Source of the DNA: Apus apus | Taxonomy: Eukaryota > Chordata > Aves > Apodiformes > Apodidae | DNA length: 64,000 bases | Assembly: GCF_020740795.1 (NCBI RefSeq) | Contig: NC_067285.1 | Span: forward strand, 115,383,008 to 115,447,007 | Direction: 5' to 3' | Shown here: piece by piece, positions 1 to 14,000 of the stretch | Numbering within the stretch: the stretch's first letter is position 1 | How the letters are laid out: each line of letters starts with the position of its first letter | Position numbers and translations under genes: made by a program | Notes under the pieces: generated by a model | Databases searched by the model: none | Told to the model about the DNA's origin: nothing | The model's input: only the letters and a program-made list of their open reading frames with translations

Positions 1-2700
1 GTGGGGCCCCGGGGCAGTGGGGGCACACGGGGCCTCCCCCATGGAGCCAGGGCCTGGGGCAAGCGGCAGCTCGCGCCAGCCAAGGGAGCTGCACTCATCT
101 CTATTTAGGTCACTGGCTGAAGTGCTCTGGAGGAAAATTAGTCACTCTCCCAGCCACTGGGCCCGGGAGAAGGCTCTTGTTGCCTGGTTGGAGAAGGGAG
201 CCCCCCAACACCTGCCTTCTGCAGTGCCAGCACCCCTGGGCACCCTGCGGGCACCTCTCCAAGCTGCCTGCACTCCCAGCTGCCCTCCTCATGGCTACTG
301 CCCCATGGATGGGATCCCACCAGTTAGGGAAGCAGCATCCTCCTCCCAGCACGCAGCCCTGTGCATTGCTCCTCTCCCTTTCAACTGCAGATGAGCTGGT
401 GCTGTCAGATGGAGACTTTACGTGGTCAGGAGGCACAGTGAAGTACAAAGCCTTCCCACAAAGCCTGCAGAAGCCTGCAGAAACCAAATTATTCCTCTGT
501 CTCCCATGGATGCTAATACGGCTGTCATGACAGTTGTGTCTCTGTTCTACCCATTTGCTTTCCCACCCCTCTTTGCCAGGCAGAGGAGCACGGATATCAC
601 CAGTTTAAATGACATGAAGGGCTAGGATGACCTACCCAGGGGAGCATGGGCAGCCCACGGCAGACATCCTGTATGGAGCAGGATGAGATCCCGGGTAGTT
701 TGTTTCACATCCCCAGGCTTCCCTCCTCCATAGAGGAGCAGGCAAGTGTCCCTGGCGCAGGCTGCAGCACCTTCTGTGGTGGTACAGAGAGGCCACTGCA
801 GGGGGAGGAAAACACCTGGCTTGGCTGCATCCTTCCCACTGAACGTGGCATGGGCAATAGCATGTTCCTCCAAGTCCTGGAGACACTGTGTGGTGCTACA
901 TGGATGTGGGAAAACACCTGACATGGAGATCCAGCCAGGAGAGCAGAAGAGCCCAGGCAGTGCCCAGCATGGAAGCACCACAGGCTCTGCCAGTGGCTCC
1001 AGCACGGGCTGTTCCCACAGTGATAACAGGACAAGGGAAGTAGGACACAGCCCAGAGACTTTCGGGCACAGGAGATGCAGCTCATCACAAGACTTCCTGC
1101 AGCTCCAGGCTTCCCTGGGGAGGGACATCTCACCTCTTGGAGAAGAGTGCCCAGGCACCCATTGGGAGCCAAACTGTGCCGGAGAGCAGAGCAGCCAGCC
1201 AGGCTGGGGAGCCCTGACAGACGGGGACTCCGTGTGCTCCTCCACATGCCAGGAATCTTGTTAGAAAGCCACAAGCTGTCCACAAAGCACATTTCTGGAA
1301 AAGGCTGGAAAGGCTCTGCTGCACAGCACAGAGGCAGCACCGCCCGGGTTGACCCTGTGAGACTCCGGGCAGCAGCTCGGCCCTGGGCAGGGGCAGTGCC
1401 CCCCCAGCGGCTCCCTCACCCCCGGGCAGCCCCCTCCCCAGGGCGCTCGCCCAGCCGCGCTCCTGGCAGCCGGCACAGGAGCCTCTGCAGCCGCAGCCTC
1501 CCAGCACAGAGAGGGAGAATGTCTTTTCAGAATACAAATTCCTGCCTCTAAGTGCATTTCCAATCCAGCAGCCACCCCCACCTCCCCCCCCCCTTTATCT
1601 TGAGGTGCTTTAGACAACGCTGGCTACCAGGGGAATTTCGGAATTAGCAAGTGTCTTTCCTTGCCGTGTGCCTCGGTTTCCCCACCCACCAAACAGCCGG
1701 GATGATCTGGACCAACAAGCAAGAGCAACCCTGTCCAAAAGCACCAGTCAGGTCTGGAATGGTATTGTTACTACGGATGGGAATAGAGCCACTAATTATT
1801 TGTGGCTCCTGGATGCTACCATACAAATAAACAATTATAATAATTATAATTCATAAAGAAGACAACCTCAGCCTAAAGGAGCTTCTGCGTTTAAATGCCC
1901 TCCACATCTCTGAGCACGCTGGACAGACTGCACGCTTCCCACAGAAGCCAGAAGACATGCCAGGAAAGGACAGCAGGTGCCAGCCAAAGCCCAGCTCTGC
2001 CCGGGGGTCTCTTCCCGGCCCCTCTCCTCGAGCAGCACCAGCAGGCAGGGAGCACAGCAGGCAGTCCCCAGCGTCCCCTGCCACTGCCGCTGTCCCAAAG
2101 GGCTCACTCCCATGTCCTCAGGGAGGTGCCGAGTATGGAGACAGCCGGGAGCTGCGAGCAGCCCGGGAGCACCGTGTGCCAAGAGCCACAGGCAGCCAGT
2201 GGCTGTCCCCGTGCGGGGACACGCTGGCAGAGCCCAGGTCCCGGCGGTTACTCATCTGTGTCCACCTGCTCGCAACTGGAAAACGGCTCCATGGAGATCT
2301 CCAGGCTCCCCCCGCACCTCTGCGAGGAGCTGTGGCTCTAACTGCGTTTTGTCTGTGCTCCCCCGGGGAGGAGAGGGACTGGAGCAGCCCCAAAAGCTTT
2401 GCCTCCCGATTTCAGCGGGAGCAGCCGAGGCTGCGCCCAGCCCCGCTCCCGCCTCGGCGGCTGCCGAAACCGCCCCGGCAGACACAAAGGCCTGAAGGCA
2501 GAGCACGGCACTGGGAGTTGCTGGGAGCAACGTGGGCTGCATCCCTCCAGCGCCAGCAGCCGTGCCCTCAGCCGGCGTCACCGCGGCGTGCGGTACCCAA
2601 AGTGACATCCCTGGGATCACGCGTGTGCGTGTGTCAGACAAACGCAGCCCTGGCTGATGGACGCGTCTCCTGAGGAGGGGGAGCAGCGCAGCAGGCAGCC
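1..2700. other. No gene recognised (probable intron or intergenic)
   Basis: No stretch here matches a protein family I know, and no run of splice-bounded exons could be built on either strand. The DOCK gene to the right lacks its N-terminal half in this window, so this may be part of a long upstream DOCK intron. An AT-rich patch lies at about 1795-1860. A short open stretch after a CTGCAG at about 391 looked exon-like but matches nothing I recognise. Confidence 0.5.
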
Positions 2701-4250
2701 GGGCTGAGCGAGGCCGCCGGTTCCCGGCGTCCAGCTCCCTGCCCGTGTCTCCCACTCGGAGCTGCTCGGCAGGCGGAGGTGCCACGGGCCGGGGCGGCAC
2801 AGCAGGGCAGGGCAGGGGGGGTGCAGCACAGGGGGCCCCAGCCCTCGAGGGGCTTTGACCCCTCTAACACAGCAGCTCTCGGCACAGCATGGCCTCCAGC
2901 ACGGTCGCGTTCCCCAGAGACCCCCACCAAGGCAGCCAGTGGCTTGCTGGGCGCGGGGTGCCACCAGCCACCTCGGCGCAGGGTGCCCAGTGTAGGGTGC
3001 CGGGCACAGGGTGCCCGGTGTGGGGTGTCACCGGCCACCTGGGTGCCACCGGCCCCCAGAACGCGGGTGCCCCGTGCCCCCCTCGCTTCCCCGGGCAGCT
3101 CCTGCCCGGCGGCGGGGCAGAAGAGGAGAGGACCCGGGGGGGGCTGCGACCCCCGGCAGTGCTGGGGGGGCCGGGCACCGCACACCGGCGGCGGGGAGGA
3201 ACGGGCACCCTACAGAGCACTCCCGATCCCCCCGCTCCAGCCCAGCCCCGCCCGCCTCCCTGCCCCAGCCCCGCCGGCCACCACGCATCCCACCGATGCT
3301 CGTACCGCCCCGGCACCCCCGGGATCCCCGCACCGCAGCGGGGTCACGGTTTCGGGGCTCCACGCACCGCTCCAGCTCCCCTCCCTGGTCCCTGCGCCGC
3401 CCGGGGTACCGGTTCTGGTCCCGGTGCTGGTCCCGGTGCCGGTCCCGGCCCGGCTGCCGCGGGGCTCCCGGTGCAGCGAGCGGCCGCTGCAGGGTCGGTA
3501 CCTGCAGAGCCCAGCCCGGCCCCGCTCCCAACCCGCCCGGTACCTGGTGCTCGGCGGCGGCGGCGCAGGCGGCAGCGGCGGGCGCGGGGCTCGGCGGGGC
3601 GGAGAGAGGCGGGACCGCGCGGGCTCCCGGGACGGGGGCGGAGCCGGCGGGGGCGGGCTGAGGCGGAGCCGCTGTCGCTGTAGGGGCCGGTGGGACGCGG
3701 GGTTCACGGTGCCTGGGCGGAGCTCCGCGGCGGGGAGCACGGGAGCCCTGGTCCCCCGGTCCCTCCTGGCCGGGCCGGGCTCCCCGCACCGTGCGGTGGC
3801 TGCACGCCCGGCACCGCGCGTCCCCGGCACCGCGAGCACCAGGCAGGGCCGGTCCGGACGCAGCGCCCGTCCCTGGGGTGCAGGCACCATGGCCGGTCCG
3901 GTGCTCGGAGCCGGGCACACGGTGGGGCACAGCCCCAGCCCCCCGCCAGCCCGCGGCCCCGCAGCCTCGCTGGGCCCGGCAGCAGCTGCACGGGGCCGGG
4001 ACGGACCCGCACCAGGGCTGGGGGCACAGCGGCCGGGGCACCTGGGAAGGAGCTGGGCAGGAGTGCTGCGTCTCCCCGGAGACCCCAGACCCTCCTCTCC
4101 AGCCTTGAGCCTGCAGCCCTGCCGGTGTCCTCGCTGTCCCGGAGCCGGTGCGGTGGCTCCGGGCTGTGGCTCGGCTGGGGGACTGTCTGGCACCGTTCCT
4201 GTCTCTGGCCACCCGGTGAGTCTGGGGACTGCGGCTGTGCCCGGCTCCCC
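2700..4250. promoter_or_regulatory. CpG island, probable promoter
   Basis: This stretch is very GC-rich and dense in CpG, with several GC-box-like GGGGCGG or CCCCGCC strings around 3590-3670. On the minus strand a good 5' splice site (CACCAG|GTACCG) ends a possible non-coding first exon at about 3544-3680. The arrangement suggests a TATA-less promoter firing leftward, with downstream exons outside the window. It could instead be an internal promoter of the DOCK gene. Long open frames run through it on both strands, but they are a by-product of GC content, with low-complexity Pro/Ala/Arg/Gly translations. Confidence 0.45.
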
Positions 4251-5084
4251 TGGGCCCGTCCCCAGGGACACACGCACAGCGCAAACCGCATCCCCGTGGG
4301 CAGCAGCGCCGGGCTGTGCGTCCCCGTAATGCAATTTACATGTAAATACCGCTTCCCTCGCAGCAGGTGTAGCAGGCGGGGCAGGGAGTTCACCTGAAGC
4401 TTATTCCAGTTGCCACCAGAGCAGCTGTTTTCAGATGACTGAACTAATCCCGTCGAATTCCCAGGACAGGCTGACTTGCCGCTCAGGTTTTCTCGCATCA
4501 CCTTCCTGCCGTACCCCACGCTCCCCGCGGGGCGGTGCCGGTCACGCAGGGCTTCCCTCTGCCGTGGTGGTGGGTGACACCCCTCCCCCCGGCTCGTGCT
4601 TGAGAAACGCCCCCCCTGACCTCAGAGAAGGCTCTGCCAGTCGGGAAGGTGACCCCAGCTCCCGCCCCGGGGTCCCCCCGGACCCCAGGGTTCTGTGGCG
4701 CTGCACAGGGACACTCAGGAACACAGGTGAATTTGTGGTGCTTTCTCTGCTTTTCCGGCGCTCGGTGTGTGATCCCGGGCACGCAGAGCATCCCCTGCCC
4801 TCACAGGAGGGGCCCTGCACTGTTACCTGTGTGACCTCCCCAGCGTCACGGCAGGACTGGAGGAGGGAAGGCTGGCTGCAGGAGCTGGGACAAGAGGAGA
4901 GGTCTGAAGAGCCAGGGAGGAGGGGGCTGGGGAGGGCAGAGGACCCCCAGGGCAGCTGGGACTGGGGGTTACAGACCTGCTGGAGGAAATCAAAGCAGTG
5001 CCAGGCGTGAGGGGACCCTCACCAGAACACCCTGCAGTGCAGCCGTGGGGCCTCGGCAGGGCCTGATCAGCCTCTCTCCCCCAG
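4250..5084. other. Non-coding stretch upstream of first visible DOCK exon
   Basis: No exon is recognised. A perfect 14-bp palindrome, ATTTACATGTAAAT, lies at 4334-4347 and holds the forkhead-like core TGTAAA on both strands. The stretch ends in a polypyrimidine tract and the acceptor CCCCCAG at 5084. Confidence 0.4.
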
Positions 5085-8000
5085 AGTCACTACGTGGCCT
5101 GCATGGCTGCCATCCTGAGCCAGATGGACAAGGAACACTACAAATCCTACATCAAGGCTTTCCCCTCCCGTCCTGAGCTGATGGTGAGTGCTGCCCCACG
5201 CAGTGACCTGGACCCTCTGTCATCCCACTGGTCCCAGTGCACTGCCTGGTGCCCCCTGCCCTGGACCTGGCATAGCCTATGTCCCTGCTCCACCCAGCTC
5301 CAGACATCTCCTCCTCCCCGGCAGGACTTCCTCATGGAGACCTTCATCCTCTTCAAGGACCTGATTGGCAAAACAGTGTACCCCTCTGACTGGATGGTGA
5401 TGAACATGGTGCAGAACCGGTGAGGACCTCTGGGCTGGGAGGGACCTGTGGATGTTGGTGCTGTCTGTGAGAACCTGGGGAGCCCTGCGGGGGCCTGGGC
5501 ACCAGTGGTGCCCCCGTGCCCTCTGCCCAGGCCTTAGCCCCTTCCAGCCCTGCCTCGGACAGCCCGGGGGCTGTGCCTAGGCTGGCTCAGGGAGCTCCAG
5601 GTCCTCCCTGCTCTGTCCCAGGACAGTCTGGCCCCATCTGGGAGATGGGTGGCAGAGCTGTTCTCATGTGCTTGGGGGTGCCCTGGGAGGCAGCAGGGAG
5701 CCAGCACCACTCCCCCTGGGGATGCTGGGTGTGAAGGACCATGCCCTGTGCAGCATTTGGAGCCCCGCGGTGGGCAGGAGGGAGGGGGCTGGTGGGAGGG
5801 GGCAGGGCAGGGGCAGCACAGCCACCCCCTGCTCAGTTCCCCATGGCCTCTCACCCTGCAGTGAGTTCCTCCGTGCCATCAACCAGTTTGCCATGACCTT
5901 GACTGAGATGTTCCTGAGAAACAGTGACTTTGAGCTGCAGGTGAGAGGGTGCTGCCTGTGCCCTGCAGGGCTGGGGAGGAGACCCAGACTGTCCCCAGCT
6001 CCCTGAGCCACCCAGCCTGGCATTCATCCCCCCCCATGTTTTCACTGCAGCTTTGGAACAACTATTTCCACCTGGCCGTGGCTTTCCTCACCCAGGACTC
6101 CCTGCAGCTGGAGAACTTCTCCCAGGCCAAGCGCAACAGCATCCTGACCAAGTGAGTTGCCCTCCTGGCCCTCCCTGCCCAGCAGCACCTTGGGGCTGAG
6201 CTCTGCAGCTTGGCTTCAGGTTCCTGCTCCAGCCTGCTGCCATGCCGTGGGATCAGGGATTTTGGGATCATAGAATCATAGAACTACTCAGGTTGGAAAA
6301 GCCCTTTGGGATCACCGAGTCCAACCATCATCCCTACTCTACAAAGTTCTCTCCTAAACCATCTCCACCACCACCACATCCAAACCACCCTTCAACACAT
6401 CCAGGGATGGTGACTCAGCCACCTCCGTGGGCAGCCCTGTTCCAGTGTCTAACCACTCTTCCTGTGAAAAAATTTTTCCTAATGTCCAGTCTGAACCTGC
6501 CCTGTTGCAGCTTGAACACATTCCCTCTTGTTCTGTCGCTAATTACCTGTGGGAAGAGACCAACACCAACCTCTCTACAATGACCTTTCAGGTAGTTGTA
6601 GAGACTGATGAGGTCTCCCCTCAGCCTCCTCTTCTTCAGACTAAACATTCCCAGCTCCTTCAAGTGTTCTTCATAAGATTGATTCTCTAGGCCCTTCACC
6701 AGCTTCGTTGCCCTCCTCTGTCCCCCTCCAGCACCTCGAGATCTCTCTTGAATTAAGGTTTCTAAGGTCCAGCCAAAGGTCCCTATTTAGCCAGGCTGGT
6801 CTCCTACCCTGCTTCCTGTTTTTTTGGCACATGGGGACAGCCTGCTCCTGTGCCTTTAGGACTTCTTTCTTGAAGTATGTCCAGCCTTCCTGGACTCCTT
6901 TATCCTTCAAGGCAGCCTCCCAAGGGACTTTGTCAATCAGTCTTCTGAACAGGTCAAAGTTTCCCTCCAGAAGTCTAAGGTGGCAGTTTTACTGAGCCCT
7001 CCTTGTTTCTCCAAGGATCAAAAACTAAATCATCTCATGATCATTGTGCCCTAGATGGCCTCCAACTTCTACTTCCCCCACAAGATCTTCCCTGTTCACC
7101 AGGGCACCCTCCCTGGTCAGCTCACTTACCAGCTGTGTGAGTTTTCTTCCACACATTCCAGGAACCTCTTGGAATGTTCCCTCTCTGCTGTGTTGCATTC
7201 CCAGCAGATGTCTGGGAGGTTAAAATCCCCCACAAGAACAACAGCAAGTGACTGGGAGGTTTCTCCCAGCTGCTTATAGAAAGCTTCATCCACCTCACTG
7301 TTTGGTTGGGAGGTCTCTAGCAGACTCCCACAGCGTCACCAGCTTTATTGGCCATTAACCTCATCCAAATACTCTCAACCTCATCATGACTACACTTGAT
7401 TTCCAAGGTCTCATGGCATTCTCTAACAGACAGGGTCACTTCACCCACTCTCCTTCCCTTTCTGTCCCTCCTGAAGAGCTTGTAGCCATCGATTGTGGCA
7501 GTCCAGTCGTGTGATGCATCTCACCATGTTTCTGTGACAGCCACTATGTCATAGTTTCCCTGGTGTATCATGGCTTCAAGCTCCCCCTGTTTGTTGCTCA
7601 TACTGCATGCATTGGTATTGATGCACTTCAGATGAGCTAATGATTCCAACACATTTTTTCCACTGTGGCCTCCATTTCCTACCAGACCCTTCTCGGGTGC
7701 TTCCATGATTTCTACACATCTATCCTTTCTCTCAAATGAAACAAGAGTGATGAACCAGTGGGGCTGTGCTTGGTGCCTTGGGCTGGATGCTGAGCTCTGT
7801 CTGCAGAGCAGTGCTGACCAACATCTGTCCCAGCAGGTACGGGGACATGAGAGCTGTGATTGGAGCTTCCATTCGGGACATGTGGTACAACCTGGGTGAG
7901 TTGCAGTGAGGACTTGGCAAGTCTCTGCAGGCTGGTGTTCATCAGCTGGGGAGGGGGGTGTTGCTGGTGTGGAGCGTGGGAGCCTGCAGGGGTAAGCAGG

Positions 8001-11000
8001 GAATATGAGCCTGCGGGCATGAGCCTGTAGGATGTGCAATCTGTGGGATGCTGTGGGATGTGCAATCCATGAGATTTGTAAGCCCATGGGATGTGCACAC
8101 CTGGAGGTATGCAAGGTGCTGGGCTGTGCTACTGGGAGCATCCCAGGGCCAGCCAGGCAGGGAGGATCCAAAACTTTGGTTCTGTGCCCCCCACCCTGCT
8201 CCAGCAGAGAGCAGGAAGCTGTATGGGTGGTTCCCATGCACCAGGGCCTCCAGGACACCAGCACAGCCCCAGCCATGGTCCCACAGCCAAGTGTTTCCAT
8301 GCTGTCCTGGCCACATGGCATCACCTGCCCACCAACGTGGCTGCCCTGAGCACCTTGTGGTGCTGTGGTCTATTCCCAGCACCAACCCTGCTCCTTTTCC
8401 ATGTGTTGCTGCCCGTTTGCAGCCCCCAGGCTGCAGTCTCCAGCCTCTCCTGTTCTCTCCAGGCCACCGCAAGATCGAGTTCATCCCGGGCATGGTGGGC
8501 CCCATCCTGGAGATGACGCTGGTGCCGGAGCTGGAGCTGCGCAGATCCACCATCCCCATCTTCTTCGACATGATGCTGTGCGAGTACCAGCAGACCAGGA
8601 GCTTCAGCCGGGTGAGTGCCCAGGGCTGCAGCTCCTCAGCTGGGATGGAACGTCCCTGCCGGGGTGGGTGGAGGTGATGCTCATCCTCCCCTCTCATCCT
8701 GGGTTGTGGGGCTGCAGGAGGGAGGAGGGACAAGGGACAGGGCCAGACACCTGGCAGGACATGAGAAGCAGGGGCAGCTGGGTGACACAGAGGGTTTCCC
8801 AGGGAGGAGCAGGGAGAAGGTCAGGTTGGTCACCTCCTCAGCTGGTCCTGGCACTGCTGGCAATGAGCACATTGGGAGGGGGTGGCTGCATAAGCCTCTG
8901 CATTCCCACTGCTCTTCCCCTGTGGCTGTGAGGTTTCCACATGCAAAAGCCTTTTTCAGCTTATGGTGAGGTGGCATTAGTCTCTTTCAAGCTGGAAACC
9001 TTACACTCTGTTGGGGTCTCCCATGGGAGGAGAAGAGCTGGGACTGCCCTCGGAGCCTGGGTGACATGGATCCTGCTGGTCCCCTGCCCCAGCCCCTTGC
9101 GCACACCCGGGTCTGTCCCACAGGGGAGCTGCCCTGGAGGAGCCGTGTGGCCACCTGAGCCATTCTGCCGTGACACAGGGGCTCTGTGGCTCAGGAGCCA
9201 ACCATCACAGTGCCTCTGGCCCAGGGGGATAAGGTTCCCTGAGTTTGGGGTGTTCAGACCCCAGAGGGACCCAGCATGGAGGCAAGGGATACCCAGGGGT
9301 ACCAGCAATTAGGTATCTGCTACAGATGCCCCCATCCTGTGCAGGTGCAGGGTATCCCTGGCTCTTAGGTCCACTGGCTGCAGCCAAAGCATAGATCCCA
9401 TGGACTTGAGGGCTGAGCATCACCAGGGAGGTGGGGGACCCTGGGCAGACAGAGCCCTGACCAGGCCCAGACTGCTGGGGACCAGCAATGAGGCCAGCAC
9501 AGAAGCAGGGCAGGGACCTGGGGAGCAGGGCAGGGACAGAGAGCAGGATGGGGCCCTGTGGGTGCTGGGGCAGTGTGGGGACTTGTCCCCAGCAGGGAGC
9601 AGGAATGGGGGGGACAGTCTCCATGCAGCCTGGGCTGCACTCACACATGTCTCTGCAGTTTGAGGACGAGATCCTGAGGAAACTGGACAGCGAGGTGGAG
9701 GGTGGCCGGGGAGATGAGCAGTACAAGCAGCTTTTTGAGAGCATGTGAGTGTGCGGAGACATCCACGACCCTCTCCCTAGGGCATGGCCCTTTGCTGCCC
9801 ATCGTGCTCCTGCCCTGCTGAGCCTCGGCCACCCAGCTCCTCTTTACACTGGGCTCTGCCCCAGGCACCTCTCTGGGGGACCAAGACGTGGAATTAGGAG
9901 GGCTGTGGCCCTGGCAGCATCATGTCCCCCTTGTGCACCCCAACTGCCTGGCCAGCCTGCCCCTGCCTGCCCCCAGCACTGCCACTGGCCCAGGAATTAT
10001 CCCTGCTCAGCCCCAGGTGATGCCCCTGCCCTGCCCAGACTTTGCTCTTGCCCAGTGGTGCCCATCACAGATTTACATGCTGGGCAGCAGGAGCCATCAG
10101 GTCTCTCCCCCACTCCTGATGTTCCCTGGGGGACAGCACGGGGCTTGCTCTGTCTCGCTGCAGACCAGGAGTTGCTTTTTGCCTCTTGTTGGAGGGGCTG
10201 GGCCACCCCACATCTCCCTGCACTTTGGGTGAGCTGAGCTGGGGCGGTGGTGGGAGGTTGTGGAGCTGAGCACGCAGTGAGAGCTGTGACCTCCCCCTCC
10301 CCAGCCTGCTCAGCTGCTGCCGGAGACACCCTGAGCTGGCTGAGCCTGGGGAGAACTTCATCACGCTGGTGACCGGGCTCCTGGAGCGGCTCCTCGACTA
10401 CCGGGCCGTTATGAACGATGAGAACAAAACCTACAGCATGAGCTGCACCGTCAACCTCTTGGTGGGCACCTGCCCCGCATCCCCAGCTCCCCCAGGGCTC
10501 CACCCCCATATCCCCCCAGGGGTTGTGGTGCCCCTGGGACAGCAGAGATGGGGGGCACAGAGTGCAGCCCTGGTGTCCCTGGGGGGCACTGTGCAGCTCC
10601 CTGCTGCCCAGGGCAGCCCCTGTGTGGGGATGGTCCCAGCAGCACCATGAGCCAGAGCAAGGCATGGGAGTGGGGGGCTGTGGGACATGTCCCTTTCTGG
10701 GGCTACTCAAAACAGCTTCATCTGCTCTTCCCCAGAACTTCTACAAGGAGATCGACCGCCAGGCCATGTACATCAGGTGAGACCAGGAGACCACCCATCA
10801 CACCGGGTGGGGGGGTTGCAGGGTCCCGAGCTGCCCCAGTCCCTGTACCCCAGCCCCAGACACATGGGATGGATGGTGGAGGAACTGGAGGGGCAGGCAC
10901 TAGGTGCTCTGCCCCCCCACCCAGCAGGGGACACCAACCCATGGGTGGGCACAGGCCGGACCTCGAGCTGCGCTGGCCTTCCTGCCCCACAGACTGTACC

Positions 11001-14000
11001 CCTGCTCCCAGGTACCTATACAAGCTGAAAGACCTGCATGTCAGCTACGAGAACTACACAGAGGGAGCCTACACCCTGCTGCTGCATGCCCGGCTCCTCA
11101 AGGTAGGGCATGGAGTTGCCAGAGGGACCCTGGGGGTCCCCCAGGTGGGGCTCGGGGTGATGGGCTCCCCTGTGTCTGTGCAGTGGTCAGAGGAGGCCAA
11201 CGCAGCCCCCATGCAGGGCTCACACAGCCCTCACCTGCACACCCAGCGCCAGCTGAAGGAGCTTCTCTACAACCAGATCATCGACTACTTTGACCAGGGC
11301 AAGGTGAGTGTGTCCCATCCCATCCTGTCCTATCCCACCCCAGCCTCACCCGTCAGCCCTGGCACTGCCTGGGGGCTGGCAGCCAGAACACCCCAGGAAA
11401 GGGGCTTGCTTGGGAAGGGGTCTCAGATGCTGGAGACAGTGGGAATCTAAGTCCTGCTGCAGTTCAGCTGGAGTCCCACTGGCACCCAGCTGGACCACCA
11501 GCCCACAGGGGGAGAGCCCACCCCTCCTCGCTGAGGAGCAGGGATGCAGGTGCCCTGCAGATGAGGCTGGTCTCCTCTGGGAGCCCCCAGAGTCCCCCAC
11601 CCCAGCTCACCCAGCCCCGTGGGACCCCTGCCCATCTCCCGCAGATGTGGGAGGAGGCCATCCTCATCTGCAAGGAGCTGGCGGAGCAGTACGAGAGTGA
11701 AGTCTTCGACTATGAGATGCTGAGTGACATCCTGGTGAGCACCTGACCGGGCCTGGGGGCGCCCGCTGGGGACACTCTGAGAGGGATGGGGGGTCGGCAG
11801 GGCCCCCCTCCCCACTCACGCCCCTCTCCCTCTGCAGCAGCGGGAGGCCAAGTTCTACGAGAAGATCCTGAAGGTCCTACGGCCCAGCCCGGACTATTTT
11901 GCAGTGGGCTATTACGGGCAAGGCTTCCCCACCTTCCTCCGGGTAAGCGGCTGCCCCGTGGCCGGCGCCGTGCCAGCCCCGCCCCCGGGAGCCGGGGGGT
12001 CCCCAGCCCCGCTCCGCAGAGCGCTGGCAGGGGCTGCCATCGTCCCCCCCCACAGAACAAGGTCTTCATATACCGGGGCAAGGAGTATGAGCGCCGGGAG
12101 GACTTCGAGATGAGGCTGCTGAGCCCCTTCCCCAACGCCGAGAAGCTGAAGAGCACGTCCCCACCTGGCCAGGACATCATGGGCTCCCCGGGTCAATGTA
12201 TCCTCTGAGCATGGGGAAGGGGCTGGGAGGGCGGCTTGTTCCCTGTGCCTTCACCGTTCCCTGTGCCATCACTGCTCCCTGCCCGGATCCCGCAGCCCTT
12301 CCCCTAGGGCTGTCCCCCTGTCCCCCGCAGCCCTGTCCCCCGCTGTGTGCCCGTGGCTCCTTCACTCCCGCAGATATCCAGTGTTTCACCGTGCAGCCGG
12401 TGGAGGAAGCCAGGGGCCGTTTCAAGGACCGGATCATCCCGGAGCAGATCACCAAGTGAGTGTCCCGGCGCAGAGCAGGGGATGTGCCCGCTCTGCCCCC
12501 GTGGGAGGGGGCACAACAGGGGACCCTCTTCCATGGTCTCCCCCTTCCCTCCCCTGCAGTTTCTATAAAGCCAACCATGTCCAGAAGTTCAGCTACTCAC
12601 GGCCCTTCAAGAAAGGCCCAAAGGATCCAGACAATGAATTTGCAGTGAGTGCTGGTGGGGGCTGCTGGGAGCCCAGCTGGGAGGCAGGGGGAGAGGCGCG
12701 GGGGAGGGGTCTGTGGGGAGCCAGGTGTGCAGAGGAAAGGGGATGCAGGAGAGACAAAGAGTTCCCCAGTCCCGGAATGGGGAAGGTGGCCCATGGGAAG
12801 GGGAGGTAGGAGCTCCCTGCCCCACGGGGCTGCTGAGGGTGTCCCAGGGTGATGGGGAGGGGGGCAGTGGGATGAATGTCACTGTCCCCACAGACCATGT
12901 GGATTGAGCGGACAACCTTTGTGACAGCCTACCCCCTGCCCGGCATCCTGCGCTGGTTCGTCGTGACTTCCACCACCACGGTGAGGAGGTGGCGAGGGGG
13001 TGTCCGGGGGAAGTGAGGGTCTCCCAGGCCATCCCATCCCTGAGCAGCATCGCTAACCCCAGATCCAGGCTAAGATGCTGTCCCCAGACCCCCTGCCCAG
13101 TCTTCTTAAACTCAAATGTCTCAATCCACCTGGTGCCCTGGCTGAGCCCCTGCCCTGGTCCCTCGTCCCTGTCAGTCCCTGCTCTCAGTGCAAACCTGGT
13201 CCAGCCCAGCCAGCAGGAGCCAGGGTAGACCAGCCTGGTGGCTGGGTCCACCAGCTGCTGACCTCGCTCCCTCCCTCCCTCCCTGGTCACAGACCATCAT
13301 CTCCCCCCTGGAAATTGCCATTGAGACCATGATGAAAACAAATGAGAAAATCATGAGCGAGATCAACCGGCACCAGAACGACCCCAGCCTGCCCATCAAC
13401 CCGCTCTCCATGCTGCTCAACGGCATCGTGGACCCTGCTGTCATGGGTGGCTTCACCAACTACGAGGCGGTGAGGACACACGGGCACTCCTGGGGTCAGC
13501 AGCCATGGGCACCAGTACCTCGCAGCACCGTCCCTGCCTGTGTGGGGCTGAGCCACCCACCAGCAGGACTGAGAGGGGTCGTTTGCAGGCTTTTTTCCAG
13601 GCATCCTACCTGCAGGAGCACCCCGAGGATGAGGGCAACATCGAGAAGCTGAAGGACCTGATCGCCTGGCAGGTACAGCCCGCAGCATCCCTTCGGCAGC
13701 GGGAGGGGATGGCTGGTACCATCCCGGGGCTTCCCCACCATCCCAGGTGGACCTAACCCCCTTCTCCTGCAGATCCCGCTGCTGGCAGAGGGAATCCAGA
13801 TCCACAGGCGGAAGGTGACGGAGGACCTGCGGCCCTTCCACGAGCGCATGGAGCAGTGCTTCCTGCAGCTGCGGGCCAAGGTGGAGAGCCAGTACGGGGT
13901 GCGGGAGATGGTGAGTGCCGCGGGGGGGGAGCAGGGTGCAGCCCCACGGCTGGGGTGTGGCACCCAGGGGGTGATGCTGGAGAAGCCAACACGGCTGTGG

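Noticed and set aside
391-520. Exon-like stretch after CTGCAG (DELVLSDGDFTWSGG)
   Set aside because: No family match, no convincing donor and no neighbouring exon in phase.
2779-4329. Long open frames on both strands (over 370 codons each)
   Set aside because: They lie in a CpG island, translate to low-complexity Pro/Ala/Gly/Arg text, match no family and exist on both strands at once, as expected from GC-rich DNA with few stop codons.
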